This document shows positions 1 to 8,097 of a stretch of DNA of 64,000 bases, in pieces. The translations under genes were made by a program, and so were the position numbers. The stretch is from Hoeflea sp. (lineage in GTDB: Bacteria > Pseudomonadota > Alphaproteobacteria > Rhizobiales > Rhizobiaceae): the NCBI RefSeq assembly GCF_030682515.1, contig NZ_JAUXOD010000051.1:124001-188000 (forward strand). Reading direction: 5' to 3'. Under the pieces are notes generated by a model that saw only the letters and a list, made by a program, of their open reading frames with translations, made no database searches and was not told the origin of the DNA. Numbering within the stretch: position 1 is the first letter of the stretch; every line of letters begins with the position of its first letter.

Positions 1-181
1 CGACATCGCCGGGGGCGATGCCCGCCTTGCCCAGCACCAGATCCACGCCCCGGAAGAACCCCTCCAGCAGGTTGTCGTGGGTGGTCAGGGTCTTGTCGAC
101 ATAGCTCTGGCCGTCGGAGGCCAGAAGGACGGCGTCGGTGAAGGTGCCGCCAATGTCGATGGCGAGTGAATAGCGTGTCAT
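1..181 (-). CDS. hydantoinase/oxoprolinase family protein, subunit A type (5-prime part only)
   Basis: The first 60 codons of a gene that runs off the left edge. The translation begins MTRYSLAIDIGGTFTDAVLL, the classic N-terminal ASKHA-like phosphate-binding motif of the HyuA/oxoprolinase A family. These enzymes cleave cyclic amides (hydantoins, 5-oxoproline) or carboxylate ketones in an ATP-dependent way, usually with a HyuB partner. The ATG overlaps the TGA of the upstream IclR gene by four bases (ATGA), so it is the last visible gene of the TRAP-1/IclR operon and hints that the imported substrate is a cyclic amide or related acid. The substrate cannot be told from 60 residues. Confidence 0.85.
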   Translation of the reverse strand, partial: MTRYSLAIDIGGTFTDAVLLASDGQSYVDKTLTTHDNLLEGFFRGVDLVLGKAGIAPGDV

Positions 182-957
182 GTCGGGTACTCCGTGCATC
201 CCAGATCAATGGATATGGCGCGCGCCGCCTGCCTGACGGCGGCGCAAAGACTGGCGGGCGGCTCGGCGGGAATGTCCTGGACCGAGCCGGCGATGGTGAT
301 GGTTGCGACGAACTTGTTCTCGAGATCGAAGATCGGCGCGGAAAGCGCGTTCAGCCCCCTCAGTGTCTCCTCCGGCGCGACAGCCCAGCCGGTCGTGGCG
401 GCGCGGGCGATTTCGGCCTGCAGGCGGGCCGGGTCGAAGGGCTTGCCATTGGCGAGCGGCGGGTGGCTCGCGGAAAGCTCGGCGGACAGCAGGTTCGCAT
501 CGCCGAAGGCGAGCGCGACCTTGCCCTGCGCCGAGGCATGAAAGGACAGAAGCGCGCCGGGCTTGGTGACGATCTGGACCGGGGAATCGACGCGCACGAT
601 GTCGACCACGCGCATGCCGCTGTCCTCGGGAATGGAGAGCGTGCAGGTGAGCCCCGCCTTGTCGCGCAGCTGCACCATCACCGGCCGGGCGGTGCTGGTG
701 AGTTGCGTGCCGTCGGCGATGGCCTGGCCGACATGGAACAGCTTGAGTGTGAGCCGGTAGCGTTCGGTCACCGGGTCCTGGCGGACATAGCCGATGTTGC
801 ACAGCGTCTGCAGGTAGCGGTAGATCTTCGCCCGCGGCATGCCGAGGCGTCTCGCCAGATCGGTGATGCGCACGTCCTCGTTCATCGGGGCCATTTCCTC
901 GATGATCTGGAAGGCGGCAATGGCCGAGTGGTTGTTGATCTTGCTTGTGTCCTTCAT
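178..957 (-). CDS. IclR-family transcriptional regulator
   Basis: 259 residues, the usual IclR length. An N-terminal winged helix-turn-helix lies at about residues 10-75 (ITDLARRLGMPRAKIYRYLQ is the recognition region) and an IclR effector-binding domain fills about 85-250, ending in the family's ISAPIFDLENKFVATITI-like strand. It lies four bases downstream of a TRAP large permease and overlaps the hydantoinase gene, so it is co-transcribed with the transporter it probably controls. The 21-bp dyad just upstream of the TRAP binding-protein gene (4308-4328) is a plausible target. The effector is probably the transported acid or a catabolite (inference). Confidence 0.92.
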   Translation of the reverse strand: MKDTSKINNHSAIAAFQIIEEMAPMNEDVRITDLARRLGMPRAKIYRYLQTLCNIGYVRQDPVTERYRLTLKLFHVGQAIADGTQLTSTARPVMVQLRDKAGLTCTLSIPEDSGMRVVDIVRVDSPVQIVTKPGALLSFHASAQGKVALAFGDANLLSAELSASHPPLANGKPFDPARLQAEIARAATTGWAVAPEETLRGLNALSAPIFDLENKFVATITIAGSVQDIPAEPPASLCAAVRQAARAISIDLGCTEYPT

Positions 958-961
958 GGCA

Positions 962-2239
962 TTATCCCGGAAACAGGCCTGGAAGCGTCAGCGTCAGAGA
1001 CGGCACGAAGGCGACCAGGGCGAGGATGATGAGGGAGATCCCGATCATCGGCAGGATCGCGACGGCCACCTTTTCGAGTGGCGTCTTGCCGATGGCCGAG
1101 ACGATGAACAGGCACAGGCCCACCGGCGGCGTGATCATGCCGATCATCAGGTTGAGAACGACCATGACCCCGAACTGGACCCGGTCGATTCCCAGGAGCG
1201 GAAACATCTCGTTGAGGATCGGCATCACCAGAACCAGCGCCGCCAGCGGCTCGAGGAACAGGCCGAGGATCAGCAGCACCAGGTTCAGGAGCAGGATCAG
1301 CACGAAGGGCGAGGTGCTGATCTCGAGCATCTGGGCTGCGACTTCGCGCGGAATGTTCTCGATGCCGAGGATGAAGGAGGTCATGCTGGCCATGGCGACG
1401 ATCAGCATGACGCCCGCGGTCATGGTGGCCGCCTCGTAGAAGGACGTCACGATCTTCCTGGCATTGAGCGTGCGGTAGAGCAGCAGGCCCACGGCCAGCG
1501 CATAGACCACGGCGATGGCTGCGGCTTCGGTCGGGGTGAAGACCCCTGAGCGGATGCCGCCGACGATGATGACCGGCAGCAACAGCGCGGGCACCGCCTT
1601 GACCGCGAGCGGCCAGCGCTCCGCGGCGGGAATGGCAGCCGGCAGCGGGTGATCCTCGCGCCTGGCCTTGGCGAGCACATAGATGAGCAGGCCGCCGCAG
1701 AGCGCGAAGGCAGGGACGATGCCTGCCAGGAACAGATCGGCGATCGAGGTGCCGGTGAGCACGCCATAGAGAATGAGCGCGAGGGAGGGCGGAACCAGCG
1801 GGCCGAGGATGGAGCCGGCCGCAGTCAGCGCCGCGGCATATTCGGGCTTGTAGCCGTCGCGCTGCATCGCCGGGATCATGACGCTGCCGATCGCCGAGGC
1901 TTCTGCGGTGGCGGCCCCGCTCACGCCCGAGAACATCATGCTGGCGAGCACATTGACCGCCGCCAGGCCGCCGCGCACGCGGCCCACGAGCATCTGCGCG
2001 AAGCGGACGATCTGGCGGGTGAGATCGGCCGAGTTCATCAAATTGCCGGCCAGGATGAAGAACGGGATCGTCAGCAGCACGAAATTGTCGATGCCGGCGA
2101 TCATCTTCTGCGGAAAGCCGATCAGAAGATGCAACTGGTCATTGACGATCAGATAGGTGAGCGAGGACAGCCCGAGGCTGAAAGCCACCGGAATGCCGAT
2201 GATCATGAAGCCCAGGAACGAAAGCAGATAGAGGGTCAC
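962..2239 (-). CDS. dctM: TRAP transporter large permease (DctM), system 1
   Basis: About 425 residues with roughly 12 hydrophobic segments. It is the ion-coupled transport subunit of a tripartite ATP-independent periplasmic transporter. Family signatures include the N-terminal GIPVAFSLGLSSL, the PEYAAALTAAGSILGPLVPPS region and the C-terminal GMITPPVGLCLF. The GTG at 2239 is chosen because it gives a normal N-terminus (VTLYLLSFLGFMIIGIPVAF) and overlaps the DctQ stop as GTGA. The open frame continues to 2500, but that extension is arginine-rich shadow sequence inside dctQ. It works with the DctQ and DctP genes immediately upstream. Confidence 0.93.
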   Translation of the reverse strand: MTLYLLSFLGFMIIGIPVAFSLGLSSLTYLIVNDQLHLLIGFPQKMIAGIDNFVLLTIPFFILAGNLMNSADLTRQIVRFAQMLVGRVRGGLAAVNVLASMMFSGVSGAATAEASAIGSVMIPAMQRDGYKPEYAAALTAAGSILGPLVPPSLALILYGVLTGTSIADLFLAGIVPAFALCGGLLIYVLAKARREDHPLPAAIPAAERWPLAVKAVPALLLPVIIVGGIRSGVFTPTEAAAIAVVYALAVGLLLYRTLNARKIVTSFYEAATMTAGVMLIVAMASMTSFILGIENIPREVAAQMLEISTSPFVLILLLNLVLLILGLFLEPLAALVLVMPILNEMFPLLGIDRVQFGVMVVLNLMIGMITPPVGLCLFIVSAIGKTPLEKVAVAILPMIGISLIILALVAFVPSLTLTLPGLFPG

Positions 2240-2736
2240 AGGCTGGTGCCTCCGAGATGCGCGAGATCCTGCAGCGACTGCCCGTTCACCCAGGCGCGCA
2301 CGAAGAGCACGATGTCGGCAATGATGCGAAAGGCGAGCAGGGTCATGCCGAGCGGCAGCGCCACATAGACCCAGAACACGCGCGGCGCTCGAGGCGCGTC
2401 GGCGCCGAACAGGTCTTCCAGAATGAAGCTGAAGGCCGGGATCGGCTGCGATCCGGCGAGCCCGGCGAAGATATAGCCGTACCAGGCAAGCGTCGCGCAC
2501 ATCGCCACCGAGAGCACGCCGCCCAGGATCGCCAGCATCAGCGCCGGCACGCGCGGCAGGGCGTTCGCCAGGATCGAGAGTGCGGCGATCTCGCCGCGTT
2601 CATAGGCGAAGATCATGGCCAGGAACGAGGCCCAGATGAGCAGGTAACGGCACAGTTCCTCCGACCACAGAAGCGAGGAATTGAAGCCGTAGCGCATGAT
2701 CACCTGCGCGACCATCACCGTGAGCAGCAGCGCCAT
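2236..2736 (-). CDS. dctQ: TRAP transporter small permease (DctQ), system 1; start uncertain
   Basis: Small membrane subunit of TRAP system 1, with four hydrophobic helices and the family VIMRYGFNSSLLWSEEL segment. From the first ATG at 2736 the protein is 166 residues and begins inside the first membrane helix (MALLLTVMVAQVIMRYGF), so it lacks the short charged leader most DctQ proteins have. Upstream in frame, about 22 more codons before a TGA read as a sensible leader (VFRRGLRALLVALMALLL) but contain no ATG, GTG or TTG. Either a CTG start, a small frameshift from the GTG/ATG reading frame next door, or a sequence error is possible. The function call is secure; the N-terminus is not. Confidence 0.85.
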   Translation of the reverse strand: MALLLTVMVAQVIMRYGFNSSLLWSEELCRYLLIWASFLAMIFAYERGEIAALSILANALPRVPALMLAILGGVLSVAMCATLAWYGYIFAGLAGSQPIPAFSFILEDLFGADAPRAPRVFWVYVALPLGMTLLAFRIIADIVLFVRAWVNGQSLQDLAHLGGTSL

Positions 2737-2876
2737 CAGCGCGACGAGAAGCGCTCTGAGGCCCCTGCGAAAGACATGGTGAAGGCTGATAGGGTCACGA
2801 TATCAACTCCGGTTTGCCGGCCACGGGGTGGCATGGTGGCGCATTTTTGTCCGCATTTCGCGCGCGTTTTTCCTCA

Positions 2877-2898
2877 GGCCCGGCGAGAACGCCGGGCC
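2877..2898 (-). terminator. intercistronic GC hairpin between cupin and dctQ (system 1)
   Basis: Perfect 8-bp inverted repeat GGCCCGGC/GCCGGGCC with a 6-nt loop, in the 198-bp gap between the cupin stop and dctQ. No U-run follows on the minus strand. It more likely stabilises the upstream dctP-cupin message or causes partial termination than ends the operon. Similar hairpins follow the binding-protein genes at 20788-20817, 39998-40024 and 51392-51415. Confidence 0.5.
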
Positions 2899-2934
2899 AT
2901 TGATGCCTGGGCAAAGGATGCTTGATCAGTAAGA

Positions 2935-3312
2935 TCAGTCGAAATCGGCTTCCTGGTATGCGGTGAGGTGCTTGTAGTCCTCCCGCACCGGAGCGAACAC
3001 ATCGAGATTGAGCGCAACCTCGTCGCCGATGGCCTCCCCGCAATGAACGACATCGGGAGGAATGCGCACCATCTGGCCTGCGCCCACCTCGACCACATCC
3101 TCGCCGATCTCGAAGCGGACGCGTCCGGACACGACATAGGCCAACTGCTCGAAGGGGTGGGAATGGGGTTTCTTCTCCATTCCCGGCTCAAGCCAGTTCA
3201 TCACCATCAGGGCGTTGTCGCCGCGGAAGGCGGTTCGCGAAACTCCTTCGCGAACCTGTTCCCGGGGAAGCCTGTCCCAGCCATAGACCTTGGTTGACGC
3301 CATGGCGGTCAC
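2935..3312 (-). CDS. small cupin-domain protein
   Basis: 125 residues forming a single cupin barrel. Conserved motif 1 (KPHSHPFEQLAYVVSG, two His and a Glu as likely metal ligands) and motif 2 (RIPPDVVHCGEA, the fourth His) are both intact, so a metal site is likely. The GTG at 3312 overlaps the dctP stop as GTGA; an ATG three codons later (3303) is the alternative. A small cupin inserted between TRAP dctP and dctQ usually means a substrate-processing isomerase or sensing role. No specific reaction can be assigned. Confidence 0.85.
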   Translation of the reverse strand: MTAMASTKVYGWDRLPREQVREGVSRTAFRGDNALMVMNWLEPGMEKKPHSHPFEQLAYVVSGRVRFEIGEDVVEVGAGQMVRIPPDVVHCGEAIGDEVALNLDVFAPVREDYKHLTAYQEADFD

Positions 3313-4292
3313 TGGCCCTTTGCGAAGGCTTCGTCGAACCTGGCGATCAGCGGATCCTTTTCCTTCCAGCTGGTCACCACCGGAGCCGTCAGCGCCTTGA
3401 GATCGTCGAGATCGCCGAGTTGGTTGACGGTCACGCCGTTGGCTTCCAGGAAGGCGACGGTTTCGGCGTCCTGGGAGGAGATCAGGGCATAGGCTTCAGT
3501 TGTGGCTTCCTTGCCGGCCTCTTCGACCGCGGCCTTGTCCGTGTCGCTCAGCTTGTCCCAGGCAGCACCCGAGAGCATGATGACGCCGGGCCAGAAATAA
3601 TGACCAGTGAGCGTGACCTGCTTGGCCGCGCTGTAGAGGCTTTCCGACTTCATCGAGGAGACGTTGATCTCGACGGCGTCGATGGTGCCGGTTTCGAGCG
3701 CCGAATAGACCTCGCCATAGGCCATGCCGATCGGGTTCACGCCAATGGCTTCCCAGATCGCCTTGTGCAGCGGGATCGGCACGATGCGGGTCTTCAGACC
3801 CTTGAAGTCGGCGAGGCTCGTCACCGGCTTGTCCTTGGAGAGGAAGTGGCGGAGGCCGGCATCGACGAAGCCGACGCCCTTGATCTTCTTCTCGTCGAGC
3901 GTGGCCAGGAGTTCGTCACCGAGATCGGAGGTGAGAACCGCCGACAGCTGCTCATAGCTCGACACGGTGAAGGGCTGCTGCAGGGCGTCAAAGGATGCGG
4001 CCCCCAGAACCAGCGGCAGCGTCGCCGAGGATACCAGGGCGCCGTCGATCAGGCCGATCTGGATGCCTTCCAGCAATTGCTTGTCATCGCCGAGCTGGCG
4101 GTCGCCATAGACTTCGATCTTGACATTGCCGTCCGTCTTTTCGGCGACCTTCCTGGCGAAGATCTCAAGACCGGTATGGAAAATATTGGTCGACGCAGCC
4201 GCGTGACCCATTTTCAGCGTGACCTCCTGCGCCGAGGCGAGCGAGGGCAGCACCAGCAGGGCTATCCCTGCGAAAACAGACAAACTCTTCAT
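3309..4292 (-). CDS. dctP: TRAP transporter substrate-binding protein (DctP), system 1
   Basis: 327 residues from the ATG at 4292, which sits behind a strong GGGAGG Shine-Dalgarno. The open frame reaches 4316, but that in-frame ATG lacks such a site. A Sec signal peptide (MKSLSVFAGIALLVLPSLASA, cut near AQE) targets it to the periplasm. The DctP fold shows in VTLKMGHAAAS, the LADFKGLKTRIVPIP segment with the conserved Arg that salt-bridges the ligand carboxylate, and YGEVYSALETGTIDAVE. It is the first gene of the TRAP-1 operon, directly downstream of the 4308-4328 dyad. The ligand is probably a carboxylate, identity unknown. Confidence 0.93.
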   Translation of the reverse strand: MKSLSVFAGIALLVLPSLASAQEVTLKMGHAAASTNIFHTGLEIFARKVAEKTDGNVKIEVYGDRQLGDDKQLLEGIQIGLIDGALVSSATLPLVLGAASFDALQQPFTVSSYEQLSAVLTSDLGDELLATLDEKKIKGVGFVDAGLRHFLSKDKPVTSLADFKGLKTRIVPIPLHKAIWEAIGVNPIGMAYGEVYSALETGTIDAVEINVSSMKSESLYSAAKQVTLTGHYFWPGVIMLSGAAWDKLSDTDKAAVEEAGKEATTEAYALISSQDAETVAFLEANGVTVNQLGDLDDLKALTAPVVTSWKEKDPLIARFDEAFAKGQ

Positions 4293-4307
4293 TCCATCCT
4301 CCCATTT

Positions 4308-4328
4308 TTGTTTCACTCAATGAAACAA
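4308..4328. promoter_or_regulatory. 21-bp dyad operator, probable IclR-family site
   Basis: TTGTTTCA-CTCAA-TGAAACAA: perfect 8-bp arms with a 5-nt spacer, 16 bases upstream of the dctP start. A third half-site TGAAACA lies at 4341-4347, 20 bp (two helical turns) from the right arm. The TGAAAC/GTTTCA arms resemble the KdgR-type IclR box. The operon encodes an IclR protein, so autogenous control of the whole operon is the simplest reading. Confidence 0.6.
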
Positions 4329-4507
4329 TACAACGCAGAGTGAAACAGAATGGGATTCGAGTCAAGAGGTCGCACGCCGCGGGGAACTGTCTGCGGGCCA
4401 ATCGGGGCAAGGAGAAAGGCCGAGGCTTGGCTGAGCGCACGACGCGCAGGCCTGCCGGCAGCACGACGCTGCGGGGCAGCCCCTGATCTAACAGCGGATA
4501 TCAGGTG

Positions 4508-5035
4508 TCAGCGCTTGACGGCTGCGATCTGGCCGATGACCTCGAAGGCCGGTTTTCCGGAGGCTTCACCGATCGCCTTGATGGTGGCGTCGGGGCTTTC
4601 GATCGTCAGGCCGTTGCCGCGGAGGATCGTCGTCAGGCTCTCCCCGTCATGGCCGAACAGCGGCGCGACATCGGCAAGCGCGCCGCCTTCAATCGCCTGG
4701 AACACCGCGCGCTGCGGCGACCCGCCGGCGGCCCCGCCGGTCATGGCCGGCACGGCGAAGGCCAGTCCGGCGACGAGCGACACGGCCAGCGCGATCAGCA
4801 TCGGCGGCCGCTTGATGTAATTGAGAAACGGCCGCCAGTTCTTCCACAGATGCAGGACGAAGGGGACGATCAGAACCATCGAAAGCCATTCATGCATGCC
4901 GTGGAAGGCGGACGATCCCCAATGGAAGAACAGCGCCACGCCGGAAACCAGCGAAACGAGAAAAAGGCCGGTGATGAAGGGGGTTGCATAGCGGTTGAGC
5001 AGGGTCGGCATTTCAGGATCTTTCTGACGGTTCAA
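4508..5035 (-). CDS. DUF4405 cytochrome-b561-like membrane protein
   Basis: About 175 residues. The N-terminal half has two to three hydrophobic helices with histidines typical of DUF4405 (SAFHGMHEWLSMVLIVPFVLH, a possible heme or quinone pocket), then a third helix and a soluble C-terminal domain of about 80 residues (ALADVAPLFGHDGESLTTIL). A TTG at 5035 has a strong GGGAGGA upstream; the ATG at 5011 (MPTLLNRY) is the alternative and matches the usual start just before the first helix. It stands alone between two TRAP operons and no partner is visible. An electron-transfer role is inferred from the family only. Confidence 0.75.
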   Translation of the reverse strand: MNRQKDPEMPTLLNRYATPFITGLFLVSLVSGVALFFHWGSSAFHGMHEWLSMVLIVPFVLHLWKNWRPFLNYIKRPPMLIALAVSLVAGLAFAVPAMTGGAAGGSPQRAVFQAIEGGALADVAPLFGHDGESLTTILRGNGLTIESPDATIKAIGEASGKPAFEVIGQIAAVKR

Positions 5036-5224
5036 AAATCCTCCCGGCTTCCTGATTGAACCCGTTTTACGGCCGTATCAACTTAACGATTGGTAATGTG
5101 ATTGGCGCTCAACGGGCAGCGATCTCAAGGCTTTGCATGGACGTCCGAGGCGACCGGGAGCGTCATGGCCGGATACGGAGCGGCTTGCGGTTGGGAACTG
5201 TCTGCGCCTGTGCTGGCAGCAATC

Positions 5225-5254
5225 AGCCCGGACTCCGCTCGCGGATCCCGGGCT
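5225..5254 (-). terminator. hairpin downstream of the DHDPS-family gene
   Basis: An outer AGCCCGG/CCGGGCT stem enclosing an inner TCCG-CGAG-CGGA stem, about 25 bases past the stop codon of the last gene of the TRAP-2 operon. No U-run is evident, so its terminator role is tentative. Confidence 0.4.
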
Positions 5255-5278
5255 GCAAAGAGCATGATGGCGGATGGT

Positions 5279-6217
5279 TCAGGCCTGCGCGGACCACTCG
5301 GCATACCAGGTCTTGAACAGACGGTACTGGGTCTCGACATAGGCCTTCTGCGAGGCCGAGAGCGCGTCGGTCTCGTAGAAATGCAGGGTGTATTCCGCGT
5401 CGCCGTTGAGCACCATCAGATGCTTGTAATAGAGCACGAGATCGGCGCCCTCGTCGAAGGAGGACAGGACGCCCAACGCCTCGTCGAGCTCTTTGGCGCG
5501 CGCGCGCGCCTTGGCGTCCCCGGTGGCCGCCTGCCTGCACAGCGAGACCAGGTGCAGCACTTCCCTGGGCAGTGCGTTGCCGATGCCGGTGATCGCGCCG
5601 GTGGCGCCGCAATTGACATAGCCATGGAAGACATTTGTGTCGACGCCCACCATCAGGGTGATGCTCTCCTCGGCCGAGGTGATGTTCTCGGCCGCGTAGC
5701 GCAGGTCCGCCGCACCGCCGAATTCCTTGAAGCCGATCAGGTTGGGATGGTCCTTGCGCAGCGCGAAGAACAGGTCGGCGCGCGTCGCAAAGCCGTAATA
5801 GGGGCTGTTGTAGATCACCGCGGGCAGTTCCTTCGCCACCGACAGGATCGCCTTGAAATGGGCGGCCTGGGCTGCGGCGGAGGATCCGCGCGAGAGCACG
5901 CGGGGGATGACCATCAGCCCCTGGGCGCCCACTTCGGCTGCATGGGCCGCATGGGCCACCGCCGAGACGCTGTTGATCGCGCCGGTGCCGACCACCACGG
6001 GTACACCCGCCTCAACCAGGCGGGCGACGCCTTCCATGCGTTGCGCGTCGGTGAGCAGCGGCCAGTCGCCCATCGAGCCGCAATAGACGACGCCCGACAT
6101 GCCGGCGTCGACGAGTTCCCTGCCCTTGCGCACCAGCGCATCGAAATCCGGCGTCCGGTCGGGCTTGCACGGCGTCATCAGGGCGGGAATGCAGCCTTTG
6201 AAAATGGTGTCGTCCAT
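5279..6217 (-). CDS. DHDPS/NAL-family enzyme, possibly 1-pyrroline-4-hydroxy-2-carboxylate deaminase
   Basis: 312-residue class I aldolase-type TIM barrel. The Schiff-base lysine is in LIGFKEFGGAAD and the catalytic tyrosine in VIYNSPYYGF. The GTTGE substrate motif of true dihydrodipicolinate synthase is replaced by GSMGDW, which argues against a lysine-biosynthesis role. Proteins with this motif combination occur in rhizobial hydroxyproline catabolism, where the enzyme deaminates 1-pyrroline-4-hydroxy-2-carboxylate to 2-oxoglutarate semialdehyde. The GntR/FCD regulator and TRAP genes of the same operon fit a hydroxyproline or sugar-acid role. No racemase or oxidase is nearby, so the specific function stays a guess. 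Confidence 0.8.
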   Translation of the reverse strand: MDDTIFKGCIPALMTPCKPDRTPDFDALVRKGRELVDAGMSGVVYCGSMGDWPLLTDAQRMEGVARLVEAGVPVVVGTGAINSVSAVAHAAHAAEVGAQGLMVIPRVLSRGSSAAAQAAHFKAILSVAKELPAVIYNSPYYGFATRADLFFALRKDHPNLIGFKEFGGAADLRYAAENITSAEESITLMVGVDTNVFHGYVNCGATGAITGIGNALPREVLHLVSLCRQAATGDAKARARAKELDEALGVLSSFDEGADLVLYYKHLMVLNGDAEYTLHFYETDALSASQKAYVETQYRLFKTWYAEWSAQA

Positions 6218-6249
6218 CGGGGATGTCCTTTGTTGTCAGTGAAGAGGTT

Positions 6250-7560
6250 TCAAAATCCGACGATCTGCGAGGGAAGCCATGTCGCCAGCATCGGAAACAG
6301 CGCCACCGCCAGCAGCGTGGCGATCTGCAGCCCGATGAAGGGCACGACACCGCGGCACATCTGGCCATAGGTCATATCCGGCGGCGCGATGGACTTGAGA
6401 TAGAAGATCGACGAGGCCATCGGCGGCGTCAAGTAGCTGGTCTGGATGACGATGATCATCATGGTGCCGAACCAGATCGGATCGATCCCGGCGGACCGGA
6501 TGAAGGGCGTGAACAAGGGCACCGCGATCAGCACATTGGCGGTCCAGTCGAGCACGAAACCCAAAAGCAGCACGATCACCAGAAAGAAGATGATCATGCC
6601 GGTGTCGCCGAAGCCGGCCGCATCGATGAACGAACGGATCATGCGCGAGCCGCCATTGGCCGCGAAGGTTCCCATGAACATGGTGCCCGCGGCGACGATC
6701 AACAGGATCATCGCCGAAATCCGGACCGTGATCCTGAGCGATTCAATCAGCATGCCGAGATTGAAGCGACCGTAAAGGATACTCAGCAGCGTGGCGCCGA
6801 CGGCGCCCACCGAGGCCGCTTCCGTGGGCGAGGCGATGCCCGCGAGCAAGGATCCCAGCACCGCGAAGATCAGAAGGCAGATCGGCAGCAGCGAGGACAG
6901 CGTCAGCCGCAGCTTCTCCCCGAGCGGCATGTCCGGCCGGCTGTCCTCGGTGGCCGGCTGCGGCGGAGAGAGAACGCCCTGGATGATCAGATAGATGATG
7001 AACAGGCCGACCATCAGCAATCCCGGCAGCATCATGCCGGCCAGAAGCTCGCCCACCGACATCTGTGCCAGCGAGGCATACATCACCGCGATGACCGAGG
7101 GCGGGATCATGGTGCCGAGCGAGCCGCCGGCGCAGATGGTCCCGGCAATCTGGTTGTTGGGATAGCCGCCGCGCTTCATCGCGGGAATCGCCATCATCCC
7201 GATCATCACCTCGACCGCGCCCACGACCCCGGCGGCGGCGGCGAAAATAGCGCCCATCGCGATCGTGGCGACCGCCAGGCCGCCGGGCAGCCGCCTGAGC
7301 CATATCTGCATGACGAGGAACAGGCGCTCGGCAATGCCGGAGCGTTCCAGAATGGCGCCCATCAGCACGAACATCGGAATGGCGGCAAGAATGAAATTCG
7401 TCGAAGCCGAGTAGAAGGCGCCGTAAAGCTGGGCAAAGGCGTTGGGGCCGAATTTGGCAAGCCCTGCCGCGGCCGAGACGATGGCGAGCGAAAACGCGAT
7501 CGGGATGCCGGTGAGCACAAGCACGAAAAGGGCGGGAAACATCAGGGCGGCGATGGTCAT
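6250..7560 (-). CDS. dctM: TRAP transporter large permease (DctM), system 2
   Basis: 436 residues, about 12 membrane helices, with the GIPIAFSLAIVSAAAGL start, AGTICAGGSLGTMIPPS pore region and SYLTPPMASSIFYLK C-terminal signature of TRAP large subunits. It starts three bases after the dctQ stop and is followed 32 bases later by the DHDPS-family gene, so transport and catabolism are linked. The length is typical when DctM is not fused to DctQ. Confidence 0.94.
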   Translation of the reverse strand: MTIAALMFPALFVLVLTGIPIAFSLAIVSAAAGLAKFGPNAFAQLYGAFYSASTNFILAAIPMFVLMGAILERSGIAERLFLVMQIWLRRLPGGLAVATIAMGAIFAAAAGVVGAVEVMIGMMAIPAMKRGGYPNNQIAGTICAGGSLGTMIPPSVIAVMYASLAQMSVGELLAGMMLPGLLMVGLFIIYLIIQGVLSPPQPATEDSRPDMPLGEKLRLTLSSLLPICLLIFAVLGSLLAGIASPTEAASVGAVGATLLSILYGRFNLGMLIESLRITVRISAMILLIVAAGTMFMGTFAANGGSRMIRSFIDAAGFGDTGMIIFFLVIVLLLGFVLDWTANVLIAVPLFTPFIRSAGIDPIWFGTMMIIVIQTSYLTPPMASSIFYLKSIAPPDMTYGQMCRGVVPFIGLQIATLLAVALFPMLATWLPSQIVGF

Positions 7561-7563
7561 GGC

Positions 7564-8079
7564 TCAGGCTTCCAGTTTGAACGGCTGGTCGGCCTGGCCG
7601 CGGAACACCCGCAGACCATGGACGAGCTGTTGCAGGGTCAGCGCTATCAGGCCGATGGCGAGGATCGAGAAGAACGGCCACATCAGCGGCGCCCAGGGGC
7701 TGACCGTTTCGACTTCGGAGGTTGTCCAGGCCCGCCAGGCCCGCTCGACCGCGAATTTCGACAGGGCGGCGAACATCGGCGTCAGCAGGAAGACGAAGAC
7801 GAAGCCTTCGAGGCGGCGCCGGAAGCCGACCGGCATCTTCTGGGCCAGGAAGTCGATGCGCACATGGGCGTCCTCATGCAGGGCATAGGCGGCGCCGAGA
7901 ACGAACAGCGACCCGGTTGCCATATAGGAGATGTCGAAGGCCCAGATGGTCGGCGCGCCAAAGACATAGCGCGCCACCACTTCGTAGATCATCGCGATGA
8001 CGAGAACCACCGTCACGATCTGGGCGATCCAAAACAGCAGACGGGAGAAGGCGTCGACAAGTCTGAAAAGCTTGGTCAT
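7564..8079 (-). CDS. dctQ: TRAP transporter small permease (DctQ), system 2
   Basis: 171 residues with four predicted helices and the family features EVVARYVFGAPTIWAFDISY and DAHVRIDFLAQKMP. It begins 18 bases after the dctP stop with an ATG and a GAGGA about a dozen bases upstream. It bridges the periplasmic receptor and the DctM channel in the inner membrane. In this system there is no hairpin between dctP and dctQ, unlike systems 1 and 3. Confidence 0.92.
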   Translation of the reverse strand: MTKLFRLVDAFSRLLFWIAQIVTVVLVIAMIYEVVARYVFGAPTIWAFDISYMATGSLFVLGAAYALHEDAHVRIDFLAQKMPVGFRRRLEGFVFVFLLTPMFAALSKFAVERAWRAWTTSEVETVSPWAPLMWPFFSILAIGLIALTLQQLVHGLRVFRGQADQPFKLEA

Positions 8080-8097
8080 GACGGTGGCAAGTCCTCA

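Noticed and set aside
4165-4464. Small minus-strand open frame upstream of TRAP-1 dctP
   Set aside because: It overlaps the dctP start and the operator dyad, lacks a ribosome-binding site and has arginine-rich shadow composition.
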